Shown here piece after piece: positions 41,678 to 50,281 of a DNA stretch of 64,000 nucleotides. A program made the position numbers and the translations under genes. The notes under the pieces were generated by a model. The model was not told the DNA's origin, ran no database searches, and worked only from the letters and a program-made list of their open reading frames with translations. Origin of the DNA: Mycolicibacterium sp. (GTDB taxonomy: Bacteria; Actinomycetota; Actinomycetes; Mycobacteriales; Mycobacteriaceae); the NCBI GenBank assembly GCA_020637165.1, contig JACJWN010000006.1, forward strand, positions 62,001 to 126,000, written 5' to 3'. Within the stretch, counting starts at the first letter, position 1. Each line of letters starts with the position of its first letter.

Positions 41678-43228
41678 TCAAGCGGTTTCGGGCAGGTGCG
41701 CGGCTCGGCTGTTCCCGCCGGACCGGCTCCCGGGGATCCCAAAATGCTGCACTTGCGCAAGGGTTTCCGAATCGGTCACCCGGGCAACGGGCAGACCATC
41801 GACGGTGGTGGCGACCGTCTTGAGTTCGGCGACAACGGCCTCGATGCTGTGCGCCACCGATTCGACGTCCTCGACGTTGTCGGGGCAGGCAACCAGGCCG
41901 ATGGCGAACTTGTCGCGGTAGGACACCGCGGTGACATTGAGATTGGCTCCTTCGCACAGCGGCGCCAACGGATACGCGGCGAGCACCGGCGCCCCCGCAC
42001 AGTGGAGCTCATTCCGCGGCCCCGGGACGTTGGAGGTGACGAGATGGGCCAACGGTGAGTGCAGCCGGGAGATCTTCAGGCCCGTGTAGAGGCCGGCCAA
42101 AAAGCCGATGGCCATCGGCGGAGCCAGGTCGATCACGTCACCGAGGTTGATCGGCGGCACCGCCCGGCGTCGGGCCTTCATTCGTGATGTGGCGGCATGG
42201 ATACTGGTCAGCTGATCTGCCGGATCAGCAAGGTGCACAGGCAGTTTCACCAGCGCCGGTGACCAACTGTTGGACCCGTTGTCGCCGGCGCCGCGCGTCG
42301 AGATCGGCATGAACGTGCGAAGCGGCTGTTCGGGAACAGTGTCATAGGTGTGCAACCACCTGCGCAGTGCCGACGTTGTGGCGGTGAGGAACACGTCGTT
42401 GACCGTCACCCCGAACGCTTCGGTGATCGCCCGCACGTCGTCCATTGGCACCTCGGCGAAGGCGACGCTGCGCCGCGCGGTCAGCGGGGCGTTGAGCCGG
42501 GTGCGCGGTGAAAACCATTCCCGCCCAGCCCACTCCCGTTCAGCCCCGTCCCGTTCAGCGCAGGCCCGGTCGGCGTCACCCTCGGGCCGGGCGGCCGCGG
42601 ACAGAAGTCTGCGGACCGATTTTGCCGCGATCCGGACGGCGGACGCCGCGTTCACAGCGACCTCGTCGATGGCGTCGCCCACCCGCTCGGGCAGGCCGGG
42701 CAGCCGAGCCGGGCCGCGGTGCTCCGCTGCGGGGAACTGCCGAGCCCCATCGGCGCCCATCAGCTCGGGAAGCAGTGCGGTCACCGCGCCCACACCGTCA
42801 CTCATGGCGTGGGAGAACTTGAACACCACCACCAGCCTGCCGTCCTCGAGCCCCTTGATCACCCAGGACTCCCACAGCGGACGGTCCCGGGTGAGCCGCC
42901 GCCCGTGCAGCCTCCCCACCAACAGCGCCAACTGGTTCATAGTTCCCGGCGCGGGCAGCCGCACCCGGTGCACATGGCGGGCAATGTCGAAGTCGGGGTC
43001 CTCGACCCACGAGGGCTGTCCCAGACCGAAGGGCTTGTTCAGCAGACGCTGCCGGAACCGCGTTGTCGCGCTGGCACGTTCGGCCAGTAAACGAGCGACC
43101 GAGGCGGCCGTCAGGTCGCCGAGAACAGTCGAGTCGCAGAACAACACCGCCATCACGTGAGTGGGCATCACCGCTGTCTCACCATGCAACGACAGACCGT
43201 CCAAGCCAGTCAGCCGCTTCATCGCCAT
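41678..43228 (-). CDS. Wax ester synthase/diacylglycerol acyltransferase (WS/DGAT)
   Basis: A 516-aa bifunctional acyltransferase that makes triacylglycerol or wax ester from acyl-CoA. The N-terminal domain has KRLTGLDGLSLHGE and the active-site region VVFKFSHAMSDGVGAVT, where the usual HHxxxDG has its first His replaced by Ser; the catalytic second His and Asp-Gly are kept. The C-terminal half has NDVFLTATTSALRRWL, TFMPISTRGAGDNGSN and VTSNVPGPRNELHCAG, the PLW/ND/NVPGP signatures. An in-frame 15-bp minisatellite (42516-42575) sits in the linker between the two domains. The ATG at 43228 follows GGGAAAG. Mycobacteria have many paralogues for storage-lipid synthesis. Confidence 0.9.
   Translation of the reverse strand: MAMKRLTGLDGLSLHGETAVMPTHVMAVLFCDSTVLGDLTAASVARLLAERASATTRFRQRLLNKPFGLGQPSWVEDPDFDIARHVHRVRLPAPGTMNQLALLVGRLHGRRLTRDRPLWESWVIKGLEDGRLVVVFKFSHAMSDGVGAVTALLPELMGADGARQFPAAEHRGPARLPGLPERVGDAIDEVAVNAASAVRIAAKSVRRLLSAAARPEGDADRACAERDGAEREWAGREWFSPRTRLNAPLTARRSVAFAEVPMDDVRAITEAFGVTVNDVFLTATTSALRRWLHTYDTVPEQPLRTFMPISTRGAGDNGSNSWSPALVKLPVHLADPADQLTSIHAATSRMKARRRAVPPINLGDVIDLAPPMAIGFLAGLYTGLKISRLHSPLAHLVTSNVPGPRNELHCAGAPVLAAYPLAPLCEGANLNVTAVSYRDKFAIGLVACPDNVEDVESVAHSIEAVVAELKTVATTVDGLPVARVTDSETLAQVQHFGIPGSRSGGNSRAAHLPETA
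42516..42575. repeat. Degenerate 15-bp tandem repeat within the WS/DGAT gene
   Basis: Four adjacent copies (42516-42530, 42531-42545, 42546-42560, 42561-42575) of a unit close to CACTCCCGTTCAGCC. The period is a multiple of three, so the coding frame is kept and the protein gains runs like AEREWAGREW in the linker. Length variation here would change linker length without breaking the enzyme. Confidence 0.75.
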
Positions 43229-43351
43229 CGCGTCTTTCCCACGCTCGTCAATAAGCACCATGAACCCAGATTGCGCCGCCCGCCTGGAAGCCAGCCGACT
43301 ACTGACTGAATGTTTGGTGGGAACCGGGGCGGGCCTCGAGAACGTGGCGGC

Positions 43352-43732
43352 TTACGCCTGCGCGAACCGTGGATCGTCGTTGAAGCGGAGGGCGGCGACA
43401 CAGACGTCGTCTTCCCGGTTTCGGGTTGACAGCAGATCCCGGAACAGCCCGCACTGCTGACCGGCCCCGGTCCCGGCCGCGGGATCCCAGCCGGAGGTGA
43501 TGCGCTCAACCTCGGCGATCCCGGTCTCGATATCCCTGTCGCGGCGTTCGACAAGACCGTCGGTAAACATCACCAGGATGTCTCCGGGCCGGACCCGCGT
43601 TCCGCGCTCTGGATAGGCCGCGTCGCGCACCGGCCCCAGGACTGGGCCGTGGCCATCGGAGAGTCGGGTCGCCCCCGCCGCGACGTTCCCCAGCCGCTCC
43701 GGCCGCTTGTCGCGGCGGGCCTTTTCGGCGGT
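43352..43732 (-). pseudogene. C-terminal remnant of a SpoIIE/PP2C-type serine phosphatase
   Basis: About 125 codons that match only the end of SpoIIE-like phosphatases: LSDGHGPVLGPV, RPGDILVMFTDGLVERRD, and TRNREDDVCVAAL with its metal-binding DD. The N-terminal two-thirds of the domain, including the first metal Asp residues, are missing. Upstream the same frame runs directly into the stop codon of the exported-protein gene at 43733, and the only start is a GTG at 43630. The protein would lack a complete active site. It appears to be a deletion remnant, with the 5' part replaced by the unrelated small exported-protein gene. Confidence 0.7.
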
Positions 43733-44044
43733 CTAGCCGATGGGCGGTGCTCCCGGAATCACGACGCCCCCTCCCGCCGTCACAACCGGACCGCCGGCGG
43801 GCGCGGGTGCGACGGCGACCTGGGGCGGCCCCCCAGTGGCCGGAAGCACCAGATCACCGGGTTGGAACCCGCCGCCGTCGGAAAAGCCGTCGTCGTCGTT
43901 CATCATGCAGTCAAGAGAGATGCTTGCGATGCAATCGAAATCGTCGGCGAGACTGGCCGGCGCCGACGCGAGTCCGATCATGGGCAAGGCTGCGAGTACG
44001 AGGCCGGCGGCCCGGCGGGGCAGCTGGTAGTCGGTGCGCTTCAT
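43733..44044 (-). CDS. Small exported protein
   Basis: A 103-aa protein with a signal peptide (PRRAAGLVLAALPMIGLASA, then PASLADD). The mature part has a short acidic segment (CIASISLDCMMNDDDGFSDG) and a Pro/Gly/Ala/Val tail (GDLVLPATGGPPQVAVAPA). Its stop TAG at 43733-43735 lies in the same frame directly before the SpoIIE remnant. Function unknown. Confidence 0.7.
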   Translation of the reverse strand: MKRTDYQLPRRAAGLVLAALPMIGLASAPASLADDFDCIASISLDCMMNDDDGFSDGGGFQPGDLVLPATGGPPQVAVAPAPAGGPVVTAGGGVVIPGAPPIG

Positions 44045-44090
44045 CGCAGCAGGCTAATGCCATCGGCGCCCGGCCCGCTGGGAGTTGAGT

Positions 44091-44717
44091 TCATTCGCCG
44101 TCCTCGGCAGAGTCGTAGATCTCCCCGTGCTCGCGGAACAGCGCGACCAGGGCGACCAACAGATATCCGAAGACGGCCGCTTTCGGCGCGAAGAACGAGA
44201 TGCCGAGGACGGCCACGGTGTAGATGACGACGGGACGGGTGAGCCGGGCTACCGCACGAACCTCCGGGCCGGTGACATTTGGTTCGAGCAGCTCGCGGCG
44301 GGCGGCCTGACTCCAGATCGCGACCATCGTCATCGCGATCGCGAGCAGCACGATCCCGTAGAAGACGACAGCCACCCGCTCGGCGTCATCCGTTTTGTCG
44401 AGCGTTCTGGCCATCAGCATCGTGGGAAACGGAAGGAACGCGATCAACATCAACACCAGCATGTTCAGCCGCATCACCATGCTGTCGAGCCATGCTGTGC
44501 GACGGAAGATCAGGTGGTGGTGCAGCCACGTGACGCCGATCGTTAGGAAGCTCGTCGCGTACGCCAGATAGGACGGCCACTGCCCGGCGATGCCTTTCCA
44601 TAGATGCTCGAAGCCGCTGTCCGGCATGTCCATCTCGAGGACAAGCAGTGTGATGGCGATCGCGAACACACCGTCACTGAACGCCTCTAGGCGGCCGGTC
44701 TTCCAACGGTTGTTCAT
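44091..44717 (-). CDS. TMEM175-family (DUF1211) potassium channel protein
   Basis: A 208-aa membrane protein. The first helix carries the TMEM175 signature RLEAFSDGVFAIAITLLVLE (RxxxFSD), a hallmark of the family, whose bacterial members form tetrameric K+ channels without the classical TVGYG filter. Six hydrophobic segments can be placed at residues 10-30, 45-65, 80-100, 115-135, 155-175 and 178-195. The single six-helix repeat is the usual bacterial form. There is no obvious operon partner. Confidence 0.9.
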   Translation of the reverse strand: MNNRWKTGRLEAFSDGVFAIAITLLVLEMDMPDSGFEHLWKGIAGQWPSYLAYATSFLTIGVTWLHHHLIFRRTAWLDSMVMRLNMLVLMLIAFLPFPTMLMARTLDKTDDAERVAVVFYGIVLLAIAMTMVAIWSQAARRELLEPNVTGPEVRAVARLTRPVVIYTVAVLGISFFAPKAAVFGYLLVALVALFREHGEIYDSAEDGE

Positions 44718-44793
44718 GCGGAGATTGTGCCCACTGCGGAGTGGCCGCGCCCTGCAGTCGGCTGATCGGCCGGCAGTCAGCAGAGCGGCGGGC

Positions 44794-46479
44794 TCAGCCC
44801 AGGATCGCCCGTGCGGCCCGCTGCGCGATGAGCATCACCGGCGCGTTGGTGTTGCCGGAGGTGATGGTGGGCATCGCCGAGGCGTCGACCACCCGCAGGC
44901 CGGCGACGCGATACACCCGACAGTCGGTGTCGAGCACGGTGGCGGCCGACCGCGGATTGCCCCGGGCGTCGAAGGATCCCATTGCGCAGGTGCCCACCGG
45001 GTGGAAGATCGTTGTACCCAGTTCGCCGGCCGCGGCCTGCAGTTCGTCATCGCTGCTGAGCTGCGGGCCGGGAAGCAACTCCTTTGGTCGATAACGGGCC
45101 AGCGCCGGCGCCGCCATGATGCGCCGGGTCATCCGCAGGCCGCGCACGGCGGTGCGGATATCGGACTCCGTCGACAGGTAGTTGCACGAAATCCTCGGAG
45201 CTGCAAGCGGATCCGGTCCGGCCATGCGCACGTGGCCGCGCGAGCTGGGCCGCAGATTGCACACCGAGGGTGTGATCGCGCCGAAGCGGTGCAGGGGTTC
45301 GCCGAACTTCGGCAAGGACAGCGGCTGGACATGCCACTCCAGGTCGGCACTGGCCAGATCGGGGTCGCTCTTGGCGAACGCCCCGAGTGTGGATGGCGGC
45401 ATGGTCATCGGGCCCGACCGCCGCAGCAAATACTGGAGCCCCATCCCCGCTCGGGTGATCCAGTTTCGGTACAGCGTGTTGACCGTCGGGGCGCCCCAGA
45501 CGCGGTAGACCGTTCGCAGCTGGAGGTGATCCTGGAGGTTCTCGCCCACGCCCGGCAGATCGACGGTCACCGGCACCTGATGGCTGCTCAACAGGGCCGC
45601 CGGACCGAGCCCGGACAACTGCATCAGATGCGGTGATCCGATGGCTCCGGCGCTGAGGATCACCTCCCGGCGGGCGCGGACGTCGACCACCCGGCCCTCT
45701 TTGAGCAGCCGAACCCCGATGGCGCGACAGCGCGCCGTGGTCCAGGCGCCACGCCGCTGATCGGGTGGCACCTCGTCGTCCGTCAGGATCTTCAGCGCAT
45801 GGGTTCGGGTGTACACGGTGAGGTTGGGCCGGTGCGCGATCGGGTGCAGGAAGGCATCGGCCATCGACCAACGGCGACCGCGCCGTTGGTTGACGTGGAA
45901 GTACGCGGTGCCGGCGTTGTCGCCCCGATTGAACTCCGCGATCGGGGCGATGCCCACCTCGGCCGCCGCGGCCTGCCAGGCGTCCAGGATCCTCCAGCGC
46001 ACCCGCGGCCGCTCCACGCGGATCTCCCCGCCGGCGCCGTGCCACTCGTCGGCCCCGCCGAAGTAGTCCTCCAACTCCTTGTAGATCGCCAACGTCTCCC
46101 CCGGACAGTCCGGGTCGCCCCAGAGCCAGCGCTCATCACCGGTGGCCTGCGCCCACAATTCGTAGTCACTTGCCTGCCCGCGCATATGAATCATGGCGTT
46201 GATCGACGAGCAGCCGCCGATCACCCGGCCCCGCGCATAGTGAATGCTGCGGCCGGCCAACCCCGGGTCGGCCTCGGTGGTGAAACACCAGTCGGTCCGA
46301 GGGTTGGCGATCGTGTACAGATAACCCACCGGAACCTTGATCCAGAACCAGTCATCCTCCCCGCCGGCCTCGATCAGAAGCACCTGGTGCTCGGGGTTGG
46401 CGCTGAGCCGGTTGGCCAGCAGGCAGCCCGCGCTGCCAGCCCCCACGACGATGAAGTCGAATTCGGCGATCGCGCTCAT
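44794..46479 (-). CDS. GMC-family FAD-dependent oxidoreductase (choline dehydrogenase-like)
   Basis: A 561-aa flavoenzyme. The Rossmann FAD site is FIVVGAGSAGCLLANRL near the N-terminus, followed by the GMC signature in ARGRVIGGCSSINAMIHMRG and the second signature region VILSAGAIGSPHLMQLSG. The substrate domain ends in FHPVGTCAMGSFDARG (catalytic His) and SAMPTITSGNTNAPVMLIAQ (Asn partner). It would oxidise an alcohol with FAD in the cytoplasm; choline-, alkanol- or sugar-type substrates are all possible. The ATG at 46479 is chosen because the FAD motif follows directly. Its stop leaves 76 bp before the TMEM175 start, which reads the same way. Confidence 0.92.
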   Translation of the reverse strand: MSAIAEFDFIVVGAGSAGCLLANRLSANPEHQVLLIEAGGEDDWFWIKVPVGYLYTIANPRTDWCFTTEADPGLAGRSIHYARGRVIGGCSSINAMIHMRGQASDYELWAQATGDERWLWGDPDCPGETLAIYKELEDYFGGADEWHGAGGEIRVERPRVRWRILDAWQAAAAEVGIAPIAEFNRGDNAGTAYFHVNQRRGRRWSMADAFLHPIAHRPNLTVYTRTHALKILTDDEVPPDQRRGAWTTARCRAIGVRLLKEGRVVDVRARREVILSAGAIGSPHLMQLSGLGPAALLSSHQVPVTVDLPGVGENLQDHLQLRTVYRVWGAPTVNTLYRNWITRAGMGLQYLLRRSGPMTMPPSTLGAFAKSDPDLASADLEWHVQPLSLPKFGEPLHRFGAITPSVCNLRPSSRGHVRMAGPDPLAAPRISCNYLSTESDIRTAVRGLRMTRRIMAAPALARYRPKELLPGPQLSSDDELQAAAGELGTTIFHPVGTCAMGSFDARGNPRSAATVLDTDCRVYRVAGLRVVDASAMPTITSGNTNAPVMLIAQRAARAILG

Positions 46480-46788
46480 GCCGATCAATACTGCGTCAAT
46501 GCCGGGCGCGCGTGCGCTGCGGGGCAACGCGGCCTTGATGAGTGTCGCGGGACCACCAATACTTCTGCCCACCTCCAAGCGACAAAAGCCGGATTGCACG
46601 GCCTGGGAACCCTCGGGAGCCCACCTTGTCGCGCGGAGGTGGGCAATTGCGTTATGCACTCGATGCGTTTTGTACCCGAAGAGGCGGCCGCCGACCGGTG
46701 GGCACCGTCCGTGCGGTAATCCGTCCGCCGGGCGGGGGCATTCCTCGGTTACCGTCGGCATGGGTAGGTCCGACATGGAAGAGGCGCG
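46480..46788. other. 309-bp gene-free divergent region with palindrome C
   Basis: The interval between the GMC gene start (minus) and the next gene start (plus) contains one clear element, the imperfect inverted repeat at 46566-46645. No convincing frame, promoter hexamer or RNA gene was seen besides it. Confidence 0.5.
46566..46645. repeat. Palindrome C: imperfect inverted repeat in a divergent intergenic region
   Basis: Arms at 46566-46585 and 46626-46645 pair over 18 of 20 positions with a 40-bp loop. The arm ends in AAGCGACA and starts in TGCCC, as in palindromes A and B, so it is probably a diverged member of the same family. It lies between divergent genes, not convergent ones. Confidence 0.55.
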
Positions 46789-47244
46789 ATGGCTCGGCTT
46801 GACGAAATCGGGGAGGCCGACGGGTGGCGGTGCTGGCTGTGCGACGAGGCGGTCGATCCCGGCATGTCGGTCAACGACGACCGCGGTCCGAGCATTGACA
46901 GCATGACCAGCAGGGGCAAAGCCAAGGACAAGAGAACGGAATCGGTCTTCGGTAGCGAGAGACTCGCGCACCGGGGATGTAACACCAAGAAAGGCGCCGT
47001 CGCTCCGGTCGTCGAGTGGCCCAGCGAACTGTTTGTCGCGGACCCGGCTTCGATCATCACCAGTACCGAGCGCCTGGCCCGGAAACGCGGCAGCGAGGCG
47101 ATGGGTCGATTCCCGACCGAATCCGATGCGGTGGCGGCGGCCGAGTGGCTGGTGGATCGGTTGAGTCGGTTGGCTCCGGCCCTTCACGTCGAATCCCGGA
47201 TTCAGGCCGGTGGCGGGCAGTATCTGGTCGTGCTCACCTCGTAG
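46789..47244 (+). CDS. HNH-like zinc-binding protein
   Basis: A 151-aa protein with a treble-clef zinc site: WRCWLCDEAVDPGMSVND (CxxC) and RLAHRGCNTKKGA (HxxC and the N of HNH). The central catalytic position of HNH nucleases (usually DH) is SIDSMT here, so the His is absent and nuclease activity is doubtful. I believe the same variant occurs in other mycobacterial homologues, which suggests a conserved non-nuclease role. The ATG follows GGAAGAGG. Located next to palindrome C and converging on a CxxC protein gene. Confidence 0.75.
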   Translation: MARLDEIGEADGWRCWLCDEAVDPGMSVNDDRGPSIDSMTSRGKAKDKRTESVFGSERLAHRGCNTKKGAVAPVVEWPSELFVADPASIITSTERLARKRGSEAMGRFPTESDAVAAAEWLVDRLSRLAPALHVESRIQAGGGQYLVVLTS

Positions 47245-47298
47245 GCGACAGTGGGTGAATCCTCGCCGGCGCCCCCGGCGACGCGTGGACGCGCCCCT

Positions 47299-47682
47299 TC
47301 AGATCCCCTCGAGATGATGCTCGGCACAAGCGCGACTCAAGGCACGGCGGAACTCCTCGACGTCGCCGGAACACGCGTCGAGCTCCTCGGGGCCCAGAAG
47401 GGCAACCAGGCCTCCATCAGTTCGAGCCACCACGAACGGTGCCGGTGAACCGGCGGCGAGCACGTCATCGGGAGCGTCGTTGCGGTGATAGGTCACGAAC
47501 CCGACATCGAGTTGGTCTCGACAACGCTGCCAATCGGCGCGCTCGGTGAACAGCCCGTGCGTGATGTCGCACAGCGCGCAGTGTGTACGGCCGAGTCGGG
47601 CCCCGACCCAGTAGCGCGCCTCGCCGAGCAGCGTCCCATCCGCGTCGTAGACACCGATGAGCTCCCGAACGGTTTGCGGCAT
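47299..47682 (-). CDS. Uncharacterised 127-aa protein with CxxC
   Basis: A small soluble protein. The N-terminus VRELIGVYDADGTLLGEARY resembles a beta hairpin; GRTHCALCDITHGLFTERAD holds a CxxC next to His, a possible metal site; FVVARTDGGLVALLGPEELD lies near the C-terminus. The pattern THCALCDITHG is seen in actinobacterial proteins of unknown function. It converges on the HNH-like gene, with 54 bp between the stops, and is divergent from the DUF4174 gene. Confidence 0.7.
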   Translation of the reverse strand: MPQTVRELIGVYDADGTLLGEARYWVGARLGRTHCALCDITHGLFTERADWQRCRDQLDVGFVTYHRNDAPDDVLAAGSPAPFVVARTDGGLVALLGPEELDACSGDVEEFRRALSRACAEHHLEGI

Positions 47683-47754
47683 GGCCCGAGGGTAGCGGGG
47701 ACGGCCATGGGCCCATCGGCAGCGTTCCCCGACGACGCCGAGTCGGTAACATCG

Positions 47755-48243
47755 ATGTTCACCATGGTCGGTCATCGCCGTTTTCGGCAATCCCTCTCCA
47801 GCGCACTGACAATGGTCTGTCTGTCGACGGGCGCCGCGCTCGGGTCGGCTGACGCCGCTGCCGCCGAACTGAGTGACTACCGCTGGCAAAGCCGTCCACT
47901 GCTGCTGTTCGCGCCCACCGACAACGACACCCGGCTTATGGAGACGCTGAACCGGATTGAGTCCAGCCGATGCGACTTTGTCGATCGGGACATGGTGATC
48001 GGACAGATCGTCGCCGTGGGCACGAGCACGCTGGACGGCCACGTCATCGAGAGCGGCCAGTCACATCGGCTGGCCAATCAGTGCGGGATTGGTGAGGACA
48101 CCTTCAGCGCTGTCTTGATCGGGAAAGACGGCGGCGAAAAACTGCGCGTCAACGGCATACCGGATCTCCAGGTGATCTACGCCGTCATCGACGGAATGCC
48201 CATGCGGAGCCGCGAGATGAACGCCGACCCGGGCCGGTGCTGA
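47755..48243 (+). CDS. Exported DUF4174 protein
   Basis: A 162-aa protein with a signal peptide (LSSALTMVCLSTGAALGSAD). The mature domain begins YRWQSRPLLLFAPTDNDTRL and continues DFVDRDMVIGQIV, the DUF4174 pattern with a thioredoxin-like topology but no CxxC. GKDGGEKLRVNGI follows a beta turn, and the tail is short. ATG codons at 47755 and 47764 are both possible starts. Found in many bacteria outside the membrane; function unknown. Confidence 0.78.
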   Translation: MFTMVGHRRFRQSLSSALTMVCLSTGAALGSADAAAAELSDYRWQSRPLLLFAPTDNDTRLMETLNRIESSRCDFVDRDMVIGQIVAVGTSTLDGHVIESGQSHRLANQCGIGEDTFSAVLIGKDGGEKLRVNGIPDLQVIYAVIDGMPMRSREMNADPGRC

Positions 48244-48324
48244 CGACGCAGCCGGTTGTCACTCGCATCACTGGCGCGACATCGCTCCTACCGACGAGCC
48301 AACCGCCGCCAATAGAGTGGCTCC

Positions 48325-48963
48325 ATGGGACGTCTCCGGGACCGCGTTTTCAAAGAGTCACGGCTATTCAGCATCGCGCTGGCCTGCCTGATGTTCCTGG
48401 TCGTCTCCTACGGCGGCATCGCCCAGCCGGCCAACGCCGACACGCCTTCGGGGCCTGACGGGCCCGTCATCCTCTTCGCGCTCGACGACGCCACCGCGGT
48501 GGCGGCATGGACGACGGTCGACGACCCCGTCATGGGCGGTAAGTCGACCTCCTCGATCAGATTCGGCGATGGTGGCCTGGATTTCTCGGGCACCATCTCG
48601 TTGGAGAACAACGGCGGGTTCGCCTCGGCACGCAGCCCGCAGGACCCCGATCTCGGGAGACGAGCGGCCGGCGCGACCTCGCTGCGCGTGCACGCCGTCG
48701 GCGATGGCAAGACCTATCTGTTGAAGGTGAGCACGGCAGGGCAGCCCTGGTCCTACATCCAGCGATTCCCCACCGATGCCGGTGCCGGGCGGATCTACTA
48801 CCTCCCCGTCGATGGCTTCCGGCCGGTCGGCATGCGCCTCGATCCGGCCCCCGACGCGCCACAGACTCTGGACCCGTCGACCATCAGCGGGGTGTCGATC
48901 TACATCCTCGACAAACAGCAGGGCCCCTTCGAGATCACCGTCACCGCGATCGACGCCGCCTGA
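48325..48963 (+). CDS. Exported CIA30-family (NDUFAF1-like) protein
   Basis: A 212-aa protein with an N-terminal signal/anchor (LFSIALACLMFLVVSYGGIA) and a CIA30 galactose-binding-like fold: TVDDPVMGGKSTSSIRFGDG, FSGTISLENNGGFASARSPQ and GVSIYILDKQQGPFEITVTA. In mitochondria the family assembles complex I; bacterial exported forms have no known role. It reads the same way as, and 82 bp after, the DUF4174 gene. Confidence 0.88.
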   Translation: MGRLRDRVFKESRLFSIALACLMFLVVSYGGIAQPANADTPSGPDGPVILFALDDATAVAAWTTVDDPVMGGKSTSSIRFGDGGLDFSGTISLENNGGFASARSPQDPDLGRRAAGATSLRVHAVGDGKTYLLKVSTAGQPWSYIQRFPTDAGAGRIYYLPVDGFRPVGMRLDPAPDAPQTLDPSTISGVSIYILDKQQGPFEITVTAIDAA

Positions 48964-49138
48964 GTCACCCGCCATTGGCCCACCCTGCCACGGGCGCGTG
49001 CGTGCGTCTCGTCACGCCGACACGCCACTCCGGTAGGCATCACGCGCACTCTCACGGCAGCCGAGAGTGCACCAACCCGGTGGTCGGAGCTCCGCGAAGC
49101 CGCGATGCCACGGCCCCACATGTACAAGACTTGGGCAG

Positions 49139-50002
49139 ATGACCGAACCCAGTCCGACCCGCGTCGCGGTGTACCTCGACTTCGACAACATCGTGATCTC
49201 GCGATACGACCAGGTCAACGGCCGCAACTCTTTTCAGCGCGACAAGGCCAAGGGCCTGGAGAGCGAGCGCCTGGCCCGGGCCCGGGTTGATGTGGGCGCG
49301 ATCCTGGACTTCGCGTCGTCGTTCGGCACCCTGGTGCTGACCCGGGCCTACGCGGACTGGTCGGCAGAGGTCAATGCCGAATACCGCGAGCAGCTGGTCG
49401 GCCGGGCCGTCGACCTGGTTCAACTGTTCCCGGCCGCGGCCTACGGCAAGAACGGCGCCGACATCCGGCTGGCCGTCGACGCCGTGGAGGACATGTTCCG
49501 GCTGCCCGACCTCACCCATGTAGTGATCGTTGCCGGCGATTCCGACTACATCGCGCTGGCGCAGCGGTGTAAACGGCTGGGCCGCTATGTCGTGGGCATC
49601 GGCGTTGCCGGGGCCTCAAGCCGATCATTGGCAGCGGCCTGCGACGACTTCGTCATCTACGACGCACTGCCCGGAGTGCCGGAGTTCGAGTCGGCCGCCC
49701 CGGACGGTGGGCAGCCCGGGGCCGAAAAACCCAAGCGGCGGAGCAAGTCCGCGGAGCCGGCAGCCCCGGATCCGCAGGCCACGGCCACGGCCCTGCTGAA
49801 ACGCGCGCTGCAGATCGGCCTGGAGAAGGATGATGTGGAGTGGCTGCACAATTCGGCGGTCAAAGCGCAGATGAAGCGGATGGACCCGTCGTTCTCGGAG
49901 AAGTCGTTGGGCTTCAAGTCTTTCAGCGACTTTCTGCGCTCCCGCGCCGACCTGGTCGATCTCGACGAGAGCTCGACCACGCGGCTGGTCAAGCTGCGCT
50001 GA
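49139..50002 (+). CDS. NYN-domain ribonuclease with C-terminal LOTUS (OST-HTH) domain
   Basis: A 287-aa protein. The NYN/PIN-like nuclease domain (residues 5-170) has VAVYLDFDNIVISRYDQ, KNGADIRLAVDAVEDM and VVIVAGDSDYIALAQRC, which provide the acidic triad. After a charged Pro/Lys linker (PKRRSKSAEPAAPDP) comes a LOTUS/OST-HTH domain, residues 205-287 (LKRALQIGLEKDDVEWLHNS, GFKSFSDFLRSRADLVDL), known to bind RNA. The combination is LabA/limkain-like and points to an RNA-degrading or RNA-regulating role. The start is the ATG at 49139; the frame is open further upstream without homology. Confidence 0.88.
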   Translation: MTEPSPTRVAVYLDFDNIVISRYDQVNGRNSFQRDKAKGLESERLARARVDVGAILDFASSFGTLVLTRAYADWSAEVNAEYREQLVGRAVDLVQLFPAAAYGKNGADIRLAVDAVEDMFRLPDLTHVVIVAGDSDYIALAQRCKRLGRYVVGIGVAGASSRSLAAACDDFVIYDALPGVPEFESAAPDGGQPGAEKPKRRSKSAEPAAPDPQATATALLKRALQIGLEKDDVEWLHNSAVKAQMKRMDPSFSEKSLGFKSFSDFLRSRADLVDLDESSTTRLVKLR

Positions 50003-50281
50003 GCCCGGTTCCGTCGAGATCGCCGTAGCGGACCGGAGGGAGCGGTGCCGAATTCCTCGGTTCTGCTGCAGCGGCGCGCTGGTGTCCAGGCGAGGCTGCG
50101 GACCTTCGCCGCCGGCTACCAACAGCGGGCCGGGGACGCCGCCAATCTCGGGCCGGCAGTACGTGCAGACCGTGGGAGAGCCGATGGCGACGAAGGTCGG
50201 ATTCGACCAGCTCACCTGGAAGCTGTGCGCCGGCTTTGGACTCATGAATCGTTGCGTGCCAGTGCGATACGAGGGGAGCCG

